Source of the DNA: Sporomusa malonica
Lineage (GTDB): Bacteria > Bacillota > Negativicutes > Sporomusales > Sporomusaceae
Assembly: GCF_041428715.1 (NCBI RefSeq)
Contig: NZ_CP155572.1
Direction: 5' to 3' (one strand)
Length of the DNA stretch: 64,000 nt
The translations under genes were made by a program, and so were the position numbers. Shown piece after piece: positions 16,817-26,010 of the stretch. Under the pieces are notes generated by a model. The model saw only the letters and a list, made by a program, of their open reading frames with translations, had not been told where the DNA came from and did not search any database. Every line of letters begins with the position of its first letter. Within the stretch, counting starts at the first letter, position 1.

Positions 16817-17602
16817 TTGGAGAAGTCAACGGTTATTGGAATAGTATTGGGGATTCTTTCTATTCTTGTCGGCATGGCGCTTAAGGGCGCAAGTCCTGCT
16901 GCACTAATAAACCCAGCAGCATTCATAATTATTATTGTTGGTACGGCTGCCAGTTTATTTAATGCATTTCCGTTAGAACAGATTAAAAATTTCCCGATAT
17001 TGTTTAAAAAACTATTTAAACAAGAGGAGCGTATCGCCAAACCCGAACTGTTGAGGCTGTTCGTTGATTTATCACAAGTTGCCCGTCGGGAAGGTATTTT
17101 GGCACTGGAAAGCAAGTTAGAGGATATTAAGGACCCATTTTTAAAGAATGGGATGAGCATGGTTATTGATGGTATGGATGTTGATTTTGTCAGAGACGTG
17201 TTGGACGCAGATATTGAAGCCATGGAAGAACGCCATCGCGGCGGGGCACTGATTTTTTCTCAGGCTGGTATGTATGCGCCGACTCTCGGGGTATTGGGTG
17301 CGGTAATTGGTTTGATTGCAGCACTTGGTAGTTTGGACGATATCGAGAAATTAGGTCACTCGATTGCAGCTGCGTTTGTGGCTACTTTGCTGGGTATATT
17401 CACTGGTTATGTGCTATGGCATCCTTTCGCTACCAAGCTTAAACTGATGTCTAAAGAAGAGGTAGAAGTTAAGCGCATGATGGTCGAAGGGATATTATCG
17501 CTGCAGGCTGGTGACTCCCCAATGGCCATTGAGTCGAAACTGTTAGTATTCATTCCGCAGAAAGTCCGGGAGCTATTAAAGCCAAAACCGGAGGATAAGT
17601 AA
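16817..17602 (+). CDS. motA: flagellar stator protein MotA
   Basis: About 261 residues, with four membrane segments expected (two N-terminal, two after residue ~150). It forms the stator ion channel with MotB and drives flagellar rotation. MotA/ExbB features include the N-terminal GIVLGILSILVGMAL and the conserved late segment QAGMYAPTLGVLGAVIGLI. I chose TTG 16817 because GGGAGGG lies 7 nt upstream; the ATG at 16796 would place that Shine-Dalgarno inside the gene. motB starts right after the stop (adjacent bases), so the two form an operon. Confidence 0.92.
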   Translation: MEKSTVIGIVLGILSILVGMALKGASPAALINPAAFIIIIVGTAASLFNAFPLEQIKNFPILFKKLFKQEERIAKPELLRLFVDLSQVARREGILALESKLEDIKDPFLKNGMSMVIDGMDVDFVRDVLDADIEAMEERHRGGALIFSQAGMYAPTLGVLGAVIGLIAALGSLDDIEKLGHSIAAAFVATLLGIFTGYVLWHPFATKLKLMSKEEVEVKRMMVEGILSLQAGDSPMAIESKLLVFIPQKVRELLKPKPEDK

Positions 17603-18379
17603 ATGGGCAGAAAGCACAAAAAAGAACACCACGAGGAGCATGCGGACGAGACCTGGCTTATTCCTTATGCCGATCTCTTGACGTTGCTCTTGGCACTATT
17701 TATTGTATTATTTGCATCTGCCCAGGTTGATCAGAAGAAATTTGATCAGATAGCCGCGTCTTTTAATGTGGCATTTAACGGCAGTCCGGCGCTCTTAGAG
17801 AGTCCTAAGCCGCCCCAACCGGATAATCAGAGCCAGGCTATGCCGCCAGCGCCGCAATTGCCGACCATAATGACCGCCATGAGCGGTATCAATGAGAAAG
17901 CCTATATGCAGGAAACAGCCCAACTAATTGAGTTAAAAAAAATGCTGGATCAGTATATTGCTGACAACGGTCTGGGGGGAGCTTTGTCCACCGCGTTGAC
18001 TGACGATGGGCTGATGATTCGTATTAAGGATACTGCATTATTTCCCTCTGGCAGTGCTGAGCTTAGACCGGAGTCACGACGTTTCGGTACTCAGATAGCC
18101 AAATTGCTGTCACCGCTTACTCAGAAAGTGACTGTATCAGGTCATACTGATAACATTCCAATAAATACCAGGGATTTTCCGTCCAACTGGGAGCTTAGTT
18201 CACGCAGGGCAGTTAATTTCATGAAGTTCCTTATGTCTCAGGAGACTGGGCTTAAGCCTGAACGGTTTAGTGCTACAGGGTATGGGGAATATCGTCCGGT
18301 TGCAGGTAATGATACGTCTGAAGGGCGGTCTATTAATCGGCGGGTAGAGGTGTTTATCCAGCGTAATTACCGTCCGTAA
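17603..18379 (+). CDS. motB: flagellar stator protein MotB
   Basis: 258 residues. A basic/His-rich cytoplasmic N-terminus is followed by one membrane segment at about 20-42 with the ion-binding Asp in WLIPYADLLTLLLALF. A linker rich in Pro/Gln comes next, then an OmpA-like peptidoglycan-binding domain at about 130-258 (VSGHTDNIPIN, SSRRAVNFMKFL). It anchors the stator to the wall. GGAGG within the end of motA serves as ribosome-binding site. Confidence 0.93.
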   Translation: MGRKHKKEHHEEHADETWLIPYADLLTLLLALFIVLFASAQVDQKKFDQIAASFNVAFNGSPALLESPKPPQPDNQSQAMPPAPQLPTIMTAMSGINEKAYMQETAQLIELKKMLDQYIADNGLGGALSTALTDDGLMIRIKDTALFPSGSAELRPESRRFGTQIAKLLSPLTQKVTVSGHTDNIPINTRDFPSNWELSSRRAVNFMKFLMSQETGLKPERFSATGYGEYRPVAGNDTSEGRSINRRVEVFIQRNYRP

Positions 18380-18416
18380 TAATAAAGTTATATATTTTTT
18401 TGAAAGTTTTATTTGT

Positions 18417-18445
18417 AACCAGGTTAAAGGCCTGGTTTTTTTATT
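18417..18445 (+). terminator. motAB terminator
   Basis: Perfect stem AACCAGG/CCTGGTT with a 7-nt loop, followed by a T run. Confidence 0.85.
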
Positions 18446-18504
18446 GTTATGTTTGGTATATAATTAATTTGAAACCATAATTGTAAATTTGTGGAAGGTG
18501 AAGT

Positions 18505-18885
18505 ATGGTTATTGGTATTGGCATTGATATTGTTGAGGTAAGCAGGATAAAGGCGGCTATTGAGCGGGAATCATTTGTAAAGCGGGTGTTTACGGCCAGT
18601 GAGGCTGCCTATTGCCGCAGTCGGGGTGTACAGCAGGCGGCTTCGTTTGCTGCACGGTTTGCTGCTAAGGAGGCTGTGGCTAAAGCGCTTGGCAGCGGAT
18701 TTGCCGGCGGAAATATTAAGGATATTGAGGTCGTAGTAGGGGCTGGCGGAAAACCGGCTATTGTTTTGCATGGCAGTTTTGCTGTGCTGGCAGGTGAGCT
18801 CGGGGTAACTGCTACTCATATTTCTCTGACACATACCAGGGAATATGCGGCAGCGCAAGTAGTTTTAGAGGGGGGCGGAAAGTGA
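18505..18885 (+). CDS. acpS: holo-[acyl-carrier-protein] synthase
   Basis: 126 residues, normal for AcpS. It transfers 4'-phosphopantetheine from CoA to acyl carrier protein. Seen are the N-terminal Mg-binding GIGIDIVEVSRI (Asp of GIDIV) and FAARFAAKEAVAKALG with the catalytic Lys/Glu. The stop overlaps the ATG of nnr (TGATG), indicating translational coupling. The order acpS, nnr, then a MazEF-type module resembles the Bacillus acpS-ydcC-alr-ndoAI-ndoA region, but alr is absent here. Confidence 0.93.
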   Translation: MVIGIGIDIVEVSRIKAAIERESFVKRVFTASEAAYCRSRGVQQAASFAARFAAKEAVAKALGSGFAGGNIKDIEVVVGAGGKPAIVLHGSFAVLAGELGVTATHISLTHTREYAAAQVVLEGGGK

Positions 18886-20435
18886 TGAGAGCAGCAACAG
18901 CCAATGAAATGCGGGAGATTGACCGTAGCGCCATTCATGATTATGGTATTCCTGGTGCAGTATTAATGGAAAACGCCGGGGTGGCCGTGGTACGGCAGCT
19001 AGAGATAATCATAGAGCCGATATCTGAGCGGAAGTTCTGTATTCTAGCCGGTAAAGGCAATAATGGCGGTGACGGTTATGTTATTGCCAGACACCTTGTT
19101 AATCAGGGCGGGAAGGTTAAAGTCTTTTTGCTGGGAGAAAAAGCAGCAGTAAGCGGTGATGCCCGGATTAATTTGGATATTATTGACCGAATGGGCATTG
19201 ATATCATTGAAATTACTACTGAGCGCGATTGGGACAAGATAAAAGTGGCAGCTACCTTTGCTGACTGTCTGGTAGATGCACTCTTAGGCACAGGTTTTCG
19301 TGGCGAAATTGATGGTGAGATGGCTCTGCTGATTGATATTATCAATGACGCCGGCAAGCTGGTTGTCGCGGTAGACATTCCTTCCGGCGTTGATGCTGAT
19401 ACTGGCCGGGTCTGTGGAAAGGCTGTGCAAGCATCACATACAGTTACTTTTGGTCTGCCTAAACCAGGCCTGTTTTTATATCCGGGAGCAGAATATGCAG
19501 GTGAGCTTACGGTAGCTGATATTGGCATACCAGCGGCCATTATTGTAGAGCAAAATATTAAACAAAATATTGTAATGGCAGGTACGATTCGACCAATACT
19601 ACCAAGGCGTAGCCCGGCAGCCCATAAAGGAATGAGCGGGCGAGTAGCTGTTGTTGGCGGCTCACGCGGCCTGAGTGGTGCAGCAGCCATGACTGCCGAG
19701 GGTGCCCTCAGAGTTGGCGCCGGACTAATTACCCTGGCAGCTCCAGGCAGTCTCCAGGATGTATTAGCCATCAAACTTACAGAGGTTATGACCAGGCCCC
19801 TGGCCGAAACCGCGGCAGGCACTATCAGTCAGGAAGCTGTAGTAGAAATTGCCGCTCTGGCGGCAGATAGTGATGTATTGGCGATTGGTCCTGGACTTGG
19901 CCGCCATGAGGACACTACGGCAGCCGTAAGAGCTGTAATTGAGACATTAGAGTGCCCGCTGGTTATCGATGCAGATGCACTATATGCTCTGGTTGGGCAT
20001 ACAGATATGCTAGCTGACTGTGCAGCACTACCGGTATTGACGCCACACCCAGGTGAGATGGCACGGCTAACCGGTCTCTCAACTCAGGCCGTAAATGCTG
20101 ACCGTGTACGTGTGGCTAGGCAGGCGGCAGGAGAATGGGGTAGTATTGTTGTACTTAAAGGGGCGCGGACAGTTGTTGCTTTTCCGGACGGAGAAGTATA
20201 TATTAATACTACGGGAAATGCTGGAATGGCTACCGGCGGTACCGGTGATGCGCTTACAGGAATTATTGCCGGTTTAATTGCCCAGGGGCTCTCAAGCCAT
20301 GATGCTGCAGTAGCTGGCGTGTATATTCATGGCTTGGCTGGAGATGTAGCAGCAGCTTCCGGTATGGTAGGCATGTCGGCTACAGATTTGATTAAAGCTT
20401 TACCGGCTGCTTTGTACGGCATAAAAGGCTATTAA
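18885..20435 (+). CDS. nnr: bifunctional NAD(P)H-hydrate repair enzyme
   Basis: About 516 residues with two fused domains. The N-terminal NAD(P)H-hydrate epimerase (YjeF_N, 1-~215) has AGKGNNGGDGYVIAR and VDALLGTGFRGE. The C-terminal ADP-dependent dehydratase (NnrD, ribokinase fold, ~230-516) has GPGLGRH, TPHPGEMARL and NTTGNAGMATGGTGDALTG. Together they repair hydrated nicotinamide cofactors. ATG 18885 overlaps the acpS stop; the GTG one codon upstream is the alternative. Confidence 0.93.
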   Translation: MRAATANEMREIDRSAIHDYGIPGAVLMENAGVAVVRQLEIIIEPISERKFCILAGKGNNGGDGYVIARHLVNQGGKVKVFLLGEKAAVSGDARINLDIIDRMGIDIIEITTERDWDKIKVAATFADCLVDALLGTGFRGEIDGEMALLIDIINDAGKLVVAVDIPSGVDADTGRVCGKAVQASHTVTFGLPKPGLFLYPGAEYAGELTVADIGIPAAIIVEQNIKQNIVMAGTIRPILPRRSPAAHKGMSGRVAVVGGSRGLSGAAAMTAEGALRVGAGLITLAAPGSLQDVLAIKLTEVMTRPLAETAAGTISQEAVVEIAALAADSDVLAIGPGLGRHEDTTAAVRAVIETLECPLVIDADALYALVGHTDMLADCAALPVLTPHPGEMARLTGLSTQAVNADRVRVARQAAGEWGSIVVLKGARTVVAFPDGEVYINTTGNAGMATGGTGDALTGIIAGLIAQGLSSHDAAVAGVYIHGLAGDVAAASGMVGMSATDLIKALPAALYGIKGY

Positions 20436-20449
20436 AGTATATAAAAAAG

Positions 20450-20479
20450 TTGACACTGGTATATAACTACTTATATAAT
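20450..20479 (+). promoter_or_regulatory. sigma-A promoter of the ndoAI-ndoA module
   Basis: A perfect TTGACA (20450-20455), an 18-nt spacer and TATAAT (20474-20479). It lies 15 nt after nnr, so the toxin-antitoxin pair can be transcribed independently. Confidence 0.75.
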
Positions 20480-20523
20480 AATATTAGCTTTTGATATGCT
20501 CCATACATGGCGGGGGTGAAGGT

Positions 20524-20799
20524 GTGGCCGAATTACGGCGAATTATGATAAGCATTCCTAATGCATTGTTACAAGAAGTAGACGGCATAATAGCTATGGA
20601 CAAATTGAGCAGAAGCCAGTTTGTCAGAGAAGCCATGCGTCTTTATATAGAAGAACGCAAGCGAAAAGCAGTACGAGACATGATGAAAAAGGGATATCAG
20701 GAAATGGCAGTCATCAATCTGACCTTAGCCGAAGAGGGCTTATTGGCTGATGTTGACACGTTTGAACTGATGCCTGGCCTGCTGGCGGAGCGTGAATAG
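20524..20799 (+). CDS. MazE/EndoAI-type ribbon-helix-helix antitoxin
   Basis: About 91 residues from GTG 20524, with GGGGGTGAAGG upstream. An N-terminal ribbon-helix-helix (RRIMISIPNALLQEVD...SRSQFVREAMRLYIEERKR) binds operator DNA, and the acidic C-terminus should neutralise the toxin. The next gene starts 2 nt after the stop. The arrangement and sequence match the Firmicutes NdoAI/EndoAI antitoxin (CopG-like). Confidence 0.85.
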   Translation: MAELRRIMISIPNALLQEVDGIIAMDKLSRSQFVREAMRLYIEERKRKAVRDMMKKGYQEMAVINLTLAEEGLLADVDTFELMPGLLAERE

Positions 20800-20801
20800 C
20801 G

Positions 20802-21152
20802 ATGATTGTCAAGCGTGGGGATATATACTATGCTAATTTGAGTCCTGTGGTCGGCTCCGAACAGGGCGGCCACCGGCCAGTACTAGTGATTCAAAATGAT
20901 GTCGGGAATAAATACAGCCCAACAGTGATTGTTGCGGCCATTACTTCGCAGATTTCCAAGGCGAAACTGCCCACACATGTTGAAGTGAACGCCAGTCAAT
21001 ATAATCTTGAAAAAGATTCTGTTGTTCTGTTAGAACAACTCCGTACTATTGATAAGCGGCGTCTCAGGGAAAAGGTAACCCATTTAAGTGAAGAAATCAT
21101 GAATAGAGTGGATGAGGCTATACGAATTAGTATTGGCTTGGTTCAGCTGTAA
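20802..21152 (+). CDS. ndoA: MazF/EndoA-type mRNA interferase toxin
   Basis: 116 residues, the usual EndoA length. It cleaves mRNA at short sequence motifs and is held in check by the preceding antitoxin. Family signatures are VKRGDIYYANLSPVVGSEQG (PemK/MazF start with catalytic Arg region), RPVLVIQND and a conserved TSQ near residue 49. AGCGATG overlaps the spacing after the antitoxin stop, giving coupled translation. A terminator follows. Confidence 0.93.
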   Translation: MIVKRGDIYYANLSPVVGSEQGGHRPVLVIQNDVGNKYSPTVIVAAITSQISKAKLPTHVEVNASQYNLEKDSVVLLEQLRTIDKRRLREKVTHLSEEIMNRVDEAIRISIGLVQL

Positions 21153-21162
21153 GAGCTAGGTG

Positions 21163-21190
21163 TAGGCGGGAAACTGCCTATTTTTAGTTT
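21163..21190 (+). terminator. ndoA terminator
   Basis: Stem TAGGC/GCCTA with an 8-nt loop and TTTTTA directly behind. Confidence 0.65.
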
Positions 21191-21193
21191 ACC

Positions 21194-21290
21194 CTGCTGA
21201 CTATAAGCGCCCATCTACGTCGTTGCTCCTCAAAACGCTTGCTTGCGTACACACCCCGTACGCGGCGCTGCACGTTTTTCCGGGCGGCCC
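21194..21290 (-). repeat. dispersed ~95-bp repeat, copy A
   Basis: The reverse complement matches 48881-48982 inside the rRNA operon. Shared blocks are GCGCCGCGTAC, GTACGCAAGCAA, TGAGGA, CAACGA, AGATGG and CTTATAG in the same order. It is GC-rich, non-coding, and different in composition from the surrounding sequence. Confidence 0.7.
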
Positions 21291-21417
21291 GTACAATATG
21301 CGTTATTATAATCTATGACATACAGTGTGCGTTGTAGGCAATAATATATCCAGAACGCTGGCATATGGACCCTCTAATCAGCAGGGGCTAAGAGTTACAT
21401 ACAGGGGGGAAGATCAA

Positions 21418-22326
21418 ATGAAGAAACTTCGTACATACTCATGGCTAATTATAGCCGTGACTATGATTTTACTTATCTTTACCGCGGGCTGCGGCGGCGC
21501 GGGCAACGCTGCACTGCCTGAAAGTAAAGCGACGTCAGCCGTCGCGTCCGGTGCGCCGCTGACTGTCAAGGTGCTTGATGTGGGACAGGGTGATGCTATC
21601 CTGATCCGTACTAAAGAGCAGGTGGCACTGATTGATACCGGGGATGTTCCGGCCAGGGATAAACTCGTTAGCATGCTGAAAAGCCAGGGAATTAGTACCA
21701 TTGATAAGCTCATCATCACCCATCCGCATGCTGATCATATCGGTGGTGCAGCAGTTGTGTTTGAAAACTTTACTGTCAAGCAGGTATATGACAGCGGCCA
21801 GAAAACTACTTCAAACTTGTATAAGCAATACTTAACCCAGATACAGAGGAAGAAGATTCCTTTTGCAGTAGTTTCTGCCGGTGAAATGATTGATTTAGGC
21901 AGCAGCACGGTTCTTAAGGTCTTGGCCCCGGAACAGCCGTTTATTGGCGGCTCTGAGCCAGATTTAAACAATAACTCAATTGTCGCTAAGTTGGTTTATG
22001 GTAATTTTTCTATGATGCTGACAGGGGACGCCGAGCGGGAGTCTGAAGAGCGAATGCTTAAAAAAGGCGCAGCTGCTCTTACCAGCACAGTGCTCAAGAG
22101 CGGCCACCACGGCAGTAAGACATCCTCTTCGCTGCCCTTCCTGCAAGCGGTGAGCCCTGAGGCGGCGTTAATCTCACTCGGGGCCAACAATGATTATCAC
22201 CATCCGCATCCATCGACATTAAAGAAATACAACGAGAAAAAGATAAAGGTATACCGTACTGATATTGAGGGTACTCTGACTGTCACTACCGATGGAAAAA
22301 CGTATGCAATTACGAAGGAGCGATAA
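21418..22326 (+). CDS. ComEC-like metallo-beta-lactamase-fold lipoprotein
   Basis: About 302 residues. The signal peptide ends in a lipobox (IFTAGC), so the protein is a membrane-anchored extracytoplasmic lipoprotein. The mature part is a metallo-hydrolase: VLDVGQGDAILI, the zinc motif HPHADH and later SGHHGSKTSS. This matches the C-terminal domain of the competence protein ComEC and stand-alone relatives that may degrade DNA or act in uptake. ATG 21418 is preceded by GGGGGGAAG; upstream in-frame codons lack a site. It pairs with a DUF3006 gene, a common neighbour of this family. Confidence 0.88.
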   Translation: MKKLRTYSWLIIAVTMILLIFTAGCGGAGNAALPESKATSAVASGAPLTVKVLDVGQGDAILIRTKEQVALIDTGDVPARDKLVSMLKSQGISTIDKLIITHPHADHIGGAAVVFENFTVKQVYDSGQKTTSNLYKQYLTQIQRKKIPFAVVSAGEMIDLGSSTVLKVLAPEQPFIGGSEPDLNNNSIVAKLVYGNFSMMLTGDAERESEERMLKKGAAALTSTVLKSGHHGSKTSSSLPFLQAVSPEAALISLGANNDYHHPHPSTLKKYNEKKIKVYRTDIEGTLTVTTDGKTYAITKER

Positions 22327-22331
22327 GCGTC

Positions 22332-22562
22332 ATGAGGCTAAAAGCTGTTATTGACCGATTTGAAGGAAGTAAAGCTGTGCTCTTGGCTGGTGAGCAGGAA
22401 ATTGGCGTAAACTGGCCCAGTGAGCTGCTGCCTGAAGCGAAAGAAGGCGATATCTTGGCGATCGAGATAACTGTTGATGTTGAAGCGACACAGCAGGCCA
22501 GGGCAGAGATTGATGCGCTGTTTGAGCAAATAATCCGGCAAGATGGCAACAATAACAATTAG
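22332..22562 (+). CDS. DUF3006 domain protein
   Basis: 76 residues. The DUF3006 pattern is visible: a short beta-rich protein starting LKAVIDRFEGSKAVLL, then P-S-E-L-L-P-E-A-K-E-G-D-I-L. The function is unknown. It commonly follows ComEC-like hydrolase genes and is 5 nt downstream of one here, so the two probably act together. It is cytoplasmic by sequence (no signal). Confidence 0.85.
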   Translation: MRLKAVIDRFEGSKAVLLAGEQEIGVNWPSELLPEAKEGDILAIEITVDVEATQQARAEIDALFEQIIRQDGNNNN

Positions 22563-22691
22563 TAATAAGAATATTTTACAAATAGAGTGTAGATGTTTTG
22601 TTTTTTTGGTATATCCGACTTAAGTCCTGCAGGAATTTTGACAAGAACCCCGAATACATAAAGGACACTTCGCGGTTTGGAGGTGCCTTTA

Positions 22692-23825
22692 TTGCGAAAG
22701 ATATTGTGGATGTTTCTACTTGCCTTGTTTATTACTTCATGGACAAGTGCATATGCCGCCCCTGCTGTGGTGCCGGAGGCCAAACCTGTCATTAGTTTGC
22801 CGAAAATAGCTTCTGGGCAAACGGTGGAGTCCCGCGGGAATAGCCGCCAGTCAGAACTTAGTAAAGTCCGGTGGGCTAATCATACAGAAGCCCTTACTGG
22901 AGCCGCTATGCTGAGGCTGGTAATGGATGTATCCGGGCCTGTTGAAGCCACTGGTGTGGTTATTGCCTCACCTACACCACGTCTGGTTGTGACAATCAAA
23001 GGGACAGTGCCTAACAAGACTGTTTCCAACCTTACTTTTGATGGAAAAATTGTTGAAAAGGTTAGCTTTGATGTCAGTGGCCAAGACACTAAAGTCAGTT
23101 TTGACTTACCGATTATGGTTGAGGACAGCGATTTCAAGGTATTTACTCTGCGTAACGATCCACAGGCGAATAAGCCTTTCAGGGTTGTCGTTGATGTAAA
23201 CAAGCCTGTACCGCTACCTGATTTTTCTTTTACAGCTGGGCTGAAAAACAAAGTGATTGCCATTGACCCTGGTCATGGCGGCAGTGACCCGGGAGCGATT
23301 GGTCCTAGCCGCTATCAGGAAAAGACAGTGACATTGGCTGTGTCCCAGAATGTACGGACTCTGCTGGAAAAGGCGGGGGCTAGAGTTATTATGACGCGTC
23401 AGGATGACCGTGATGTTTACGGCCCTAACGCAACCGCTGTTGATGAACTCAAAGCGCGTTCGACGGCAGCTAATAACCGCAAGGCTGATGTGTTTTTAAG
23501 CATTCATGCTGATGCATTTTCTAACCCGACGGTAGGTGGTACATCTACGTACTATTACCAGAAGACACGCTTTGACTCCATGCTGGCAAGCTCTTTGCAG
23601 ACAAGCTTAATTCAGGCAGGTAACCTGCAAGATCGTCGGGCTAATCCGGCCAACTTTTATGTAATTAAGCGGACCCGAATGCCGGCGGCGCTTGTTGAGT
23701 TGGCGTTTATTTCTAATCCTAATGAAGAAAAACTCTTAAGCTCACCCGAGTTTCAGCAGAAAATGTCTCTAGGAATAGTACAGGGGCTAGAACGGTTTTT
23801 TAACCAGGCCGCTAAGCTAAACTAA
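22692..23825 (+). CDS. N-acetylmuramoyl-L-alanine amidase with AMIN domain
   Basis: About 377 residues. A signal peptide (RKILWMFLLALFITSW...) leads to an AMIN domain (~60-180) that localises the enzyme to the wall, and then an amidase_3 catalytic domain (~195-375). Zinc-site motifs include AIDPGHGGSDPGAIG, FLSIHADAF and VELAFISNPNEE with the catalytic Glu. It cleaves the bond between MurNAc and the stem peptide. TTG 22692 is chosen because GGAGGT lies 7 nt upstream. It could serve in cell separation or sporulation (AmiC/CwlD-like). Confidence 0.9.
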   Translation: MRKILWMFLLALFITSWTSAYAAPAVVPEAKPVISLPKIASGQTVESRGNSRQSELSKVRWANHTEALTGAAMLRLVMDVSGPVEATGVVIASPTPRLVVTIKGTVPNKTVSNLTFDGKIVEKVSFDVSGQDTKVSFDLPIMVEDSDFKVFTLRNDPQANKPFRVVVDVNKPVPLPDFSFTAGLKNKVIAIDPGHGGSDPGAIGPSRYQEKTVTLAVSQNVRTLLEKAGARVIMTRQDDRDVYGPNATAVDELKARSTAANNRKADVFLSIHADAFSNPTVGGTSTYYYQKTRFDSMLASSLQTSLIQAGNLQDRRANPANFYVIKRTRMPAALVELAFISNPNEEKLLSSPEFQQKMSLGIVQGLERFFNQAAKLN

Positions 23826-23838
23826 AGAGGTGGGTATG

Positions 23839-24405
23839 ATGAATAAAAAGATTAGATTGTTGATCATGGCCACTATGCTGGCCGTAACTTTCCTTATTGC
23901 TGGATGTGACAGTGCAGCGCCTGTCAGTCAGACAACTCCGGAGAAAGTGGCCGAACAACCACAGCAGCCTAATGCGCCTGCTACTCTGGAAAAGACCATG
24001 CAGCTAGTCGTTTACCATGCGACGAAAGATGCCATGTATCTTGTGCCTGAGACACATAAAGTGCCTGTAAACAGTCATCCGGCCCGTACGGCCATCGAGC
24101 TTCTCATAGCAGGGGCCAAAAATCCTGAACTTGTTGGCGTGATGCCTCAAGGAACCAAAATCAAGAATATAGCCATCAAAGACCATATTGCGTATGTTGA
24201 TTTTGATGATAAGTTAATCAAGAAGAATGTTGGCGGCTCGGCCAGTGAAACTTTACTGGTAGGGGCTATTGTCAATACTCTTACAGAGTTTCCCGACATT
24301 CACCAGGTACAGATCTTGGTTGAAGGTAAAAAAATAGAAACTATTTCAGGTCATATGGATACCAGCGAACCTCTCAGCCGGTCAGAACGAATTATTAAAA
24401 AGTAA
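23839..24405 (+). CDS. GerMN-domain lipoprotein
   Basis: About 188 residues. The signal peptide with lipobox LIAGC marks an exported lipoprotein. The GerMN domain occupies about 60-175 (ARTAIELLIAGAKNPEL, VDFDDKLIKKN, LVGAIVNTLTEFPDIHQVQILVEG). GerM in Bacillus is needed for spore assembly and germination; other GerMN proteins interact with the cell wall. It lies 13 nt after the amidase gene, so one operon is likely. GAGGTG supports ATG 23839; ATG 23836 is the alternative. Confidence 0.88.
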   Translation: MNKKIRLLIMATMLAVTFLIAGCDSAAPVSQTTPEKVAEQPQQPNAPATLEKTMQLVVYHATKDAMYLVPETHKVPVNSHPARTAIELLIAGAKNPELVGVMPQGTKIKNIAIKDHIAYVDFDDKLIKKNVGGSASETLLVGAIVNTLTEFPDIHQVQILVEGKKIETISGHMDTSEPLSRSERIIKK

Positions 24406-24407
24406 TG

Positions 24408-24448
24408 AAAAGGCAACAGCTCTTTAATGCGAAGAACTGTTGCCTTTT
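24408..24448. terminator. bidirectional terminator
   Basis: AAAAGGCAACAG/CTGTTGCCTTTT with a 17-nt loop, lying between the convergent GerMN and sigma-54 activator genes. T tracts occur on both strands. Confidence 0.9.
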
Positions 24449-24450
24449 GT

Positions 24451-26010
24451 TCATCCTCGGTGTAAATCCAACCCGTGTTTGCGCAGCTTTTTGAGTATTG
24501 CTGTATGCGACAGTCCTAAAACAGCCCCCAGTTGCCTTGAGGTGGTGTGCTTAACCATATTTTTAATAAGGACATCGCGTTCAATCTCATTGACTATCTC
24601 GGCAAGGGTGCGGCTCAAAACTGGTGTGGCGGAAGCCGTAGCTGGAGTATAATCTTGATCAAAGACAATATGTTCAGTTTGGATAATGTTGCCTGAAACG
24701 ATGTTGACAGCCCGCTCAATCACGTTTTCAAGCTCGCGGATATTGCCTGGCCAATGGTAACCAGCCAGTTTCCCCAGAACTGCCTGGCTGAGGGGGGCGA
24801 TTTCTTTCTGGAGACGGGCGGCGCAACGTTTGAGAAAAAACTGAACTAAGAGCGGTATGTCGTCTTTCCGTTCGCGAAGCGGTGGGACAAACAGGGGAAT
24901 GACATTAAGACGATAATAAAGGTCTTCGCGGAAAGTCCCCTTGCTAACCATAGTCTCTAGATTGCGGTTAGTAGCGGCTAGGATGCGGACGTCGACCGGG
25001 ATTTCCCGTGTACTGCCGATACGCCGGACTTTTCCCTCCTGCAGCACGCGAAGCAGCTTGGCCTGCAGATGAGACGGGATTTCGCCAATTTCATCCAGAA
25101 AAATTGTACCGCTGTTGGCGAATTCAAATAAACCATGTTTACCACCTTTAGCAGCGCCGGTAAAGGCACCATCTTCGTAGCCGAATAGCTCGCTTTCTAG
25201 CAGTGCATCAGGAATAGCGGCGCAGTTAAGCGGTACGAATATCTTATTATGGCGGCGGGAAGCGGCGTGAAGCGCCCTGGCGATCAGTTCTTTGCCTGTG
25301 CCTGTTTCACCCCGGATGAGAACCGTCGATTCTCCTTTGGCAATGGATTTAGCTAGGGTGACTACGCGTTGCATAGCTTGACTGGTAAATAAAATTTCAT
25401 CAAAGGTGATCTGTAACTGGCCGGTTACGGTATATACCAGTTCTCGGACAGCACTGATATCTTTAATAATAGCAACTGCACCGATGATGCGGCTGTTTTT
25501 ATCAAAGATGGGGCGGCCGCTGGATAAATAGTGGCTTTTTGTTTTCTCCAGAACAATTTCACGGTTGTTATAGCGTGTTCCGTGCTGTAACGTGTCTAAT
25601 AATGGACTATTGGCAGGAAAGATAGTATCAAATGGTTGTCCCAGAACAACTTTGGCTGGTAAACGGATAATTTTTTCGGCTGCCGGGTTATAGTGAATAA
25701 TACGCCTTTCCAGGTCGATGCCGATAATGCCATCGCTGACCGAAGTGAGTACAGCATTAAGCTGCTCAGCTTGTTCCTGGTGAGGCATGAGATTAATTTC
25801 GGTTACCGCAGTTACTTGGGCAATGGAGCACAGCTCGCTGATAAGAAGTCGTTTGTTAGCATCATTGAGTGGCTCGATCTCTATATAGATCGTATTAATC
25901 TCCAGTTCCATGGAGATGATATTGATTTGCCTGACCGCCAGGACATGGGAAATATCTAGGACAAGGCCGACTCTATCAATATTGGATATTTTTAACCGCA
26001 GGTTATCCAT
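24451..26010 (-). CDS. sigma-54-dependent regulator with ACT and PAS domains (TyrR-like)
   Basis: 519 residues. The order is ACT domain (1-~75, ligand sensing, probably an amino acid), PAS domain (~80-185, SVSDGIIGIDLERRI), AAA+ activator domain (~205-430) and a TyrR-type helix-turn-helix at the C-terminus (RQLGAVLGLSHTAILKKLRKH). The ATPase shows Walker A GETGTGKE and the sigma-54 contact loop GAFTGA. The architecture matches TyrR and related amino-acid or aromatic-catabolism regulators that open sigma-54 promoters. AGGAGG overlaps the upstream end. The target genes are not evident in the window. Confidence 0.92.
   Translation of the reverse strand: MDNLRLKISNIDRVGLVLDISHVLAVRQINIISMELEINTIYIEIEPLNDANKRLLISELCSIAQVTAVTEINLMPHQEQAEQLNAVLTSVSDGIIGIDLERRIIHYNPAAEKIIRLPAKVVLGQPFDTIFPANSPLLDTLQHGTRYNNREIVLEKTKSHYLSSGRPIFDKNSRIIGAVAIIKDISAVRELVYTVTGQLQITFDEILFTSQAMQRVVTLAKSIAKGESTVLIRGETGTGKELIARALHAASRRHNKIFVPLNCAAIPDALLESELFGYEDGAFTGAAKGGKHGLFEFANSGTIFLDEIGEIPSHLQAKLLRVLQEGKVRRIGSTREIPVDVRILAATNRNLETMVSKGTFREDLYYRLNVIPLFVPPLRERKDDIPLLVQFFLKRCAARLQKEIAPLSQAVLGKLAGYHWPGNIRELENVIERAVNIVSGNIIQTEHIVFDQDYTPATASATPVLSRTLAEIVNEIERDVLIKNMVKHTTSRQLGAVLGLSHTAILKKLRKHGLDLHRG

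Noticed and set aside
19103..19822. 239-codon minus-strand frame inside nnr
   Set aside because: The plus-strand Nnr motifs are unmistakable; the opposite frame is a GC-driven shadow rich in Ser/Ala/Pro.
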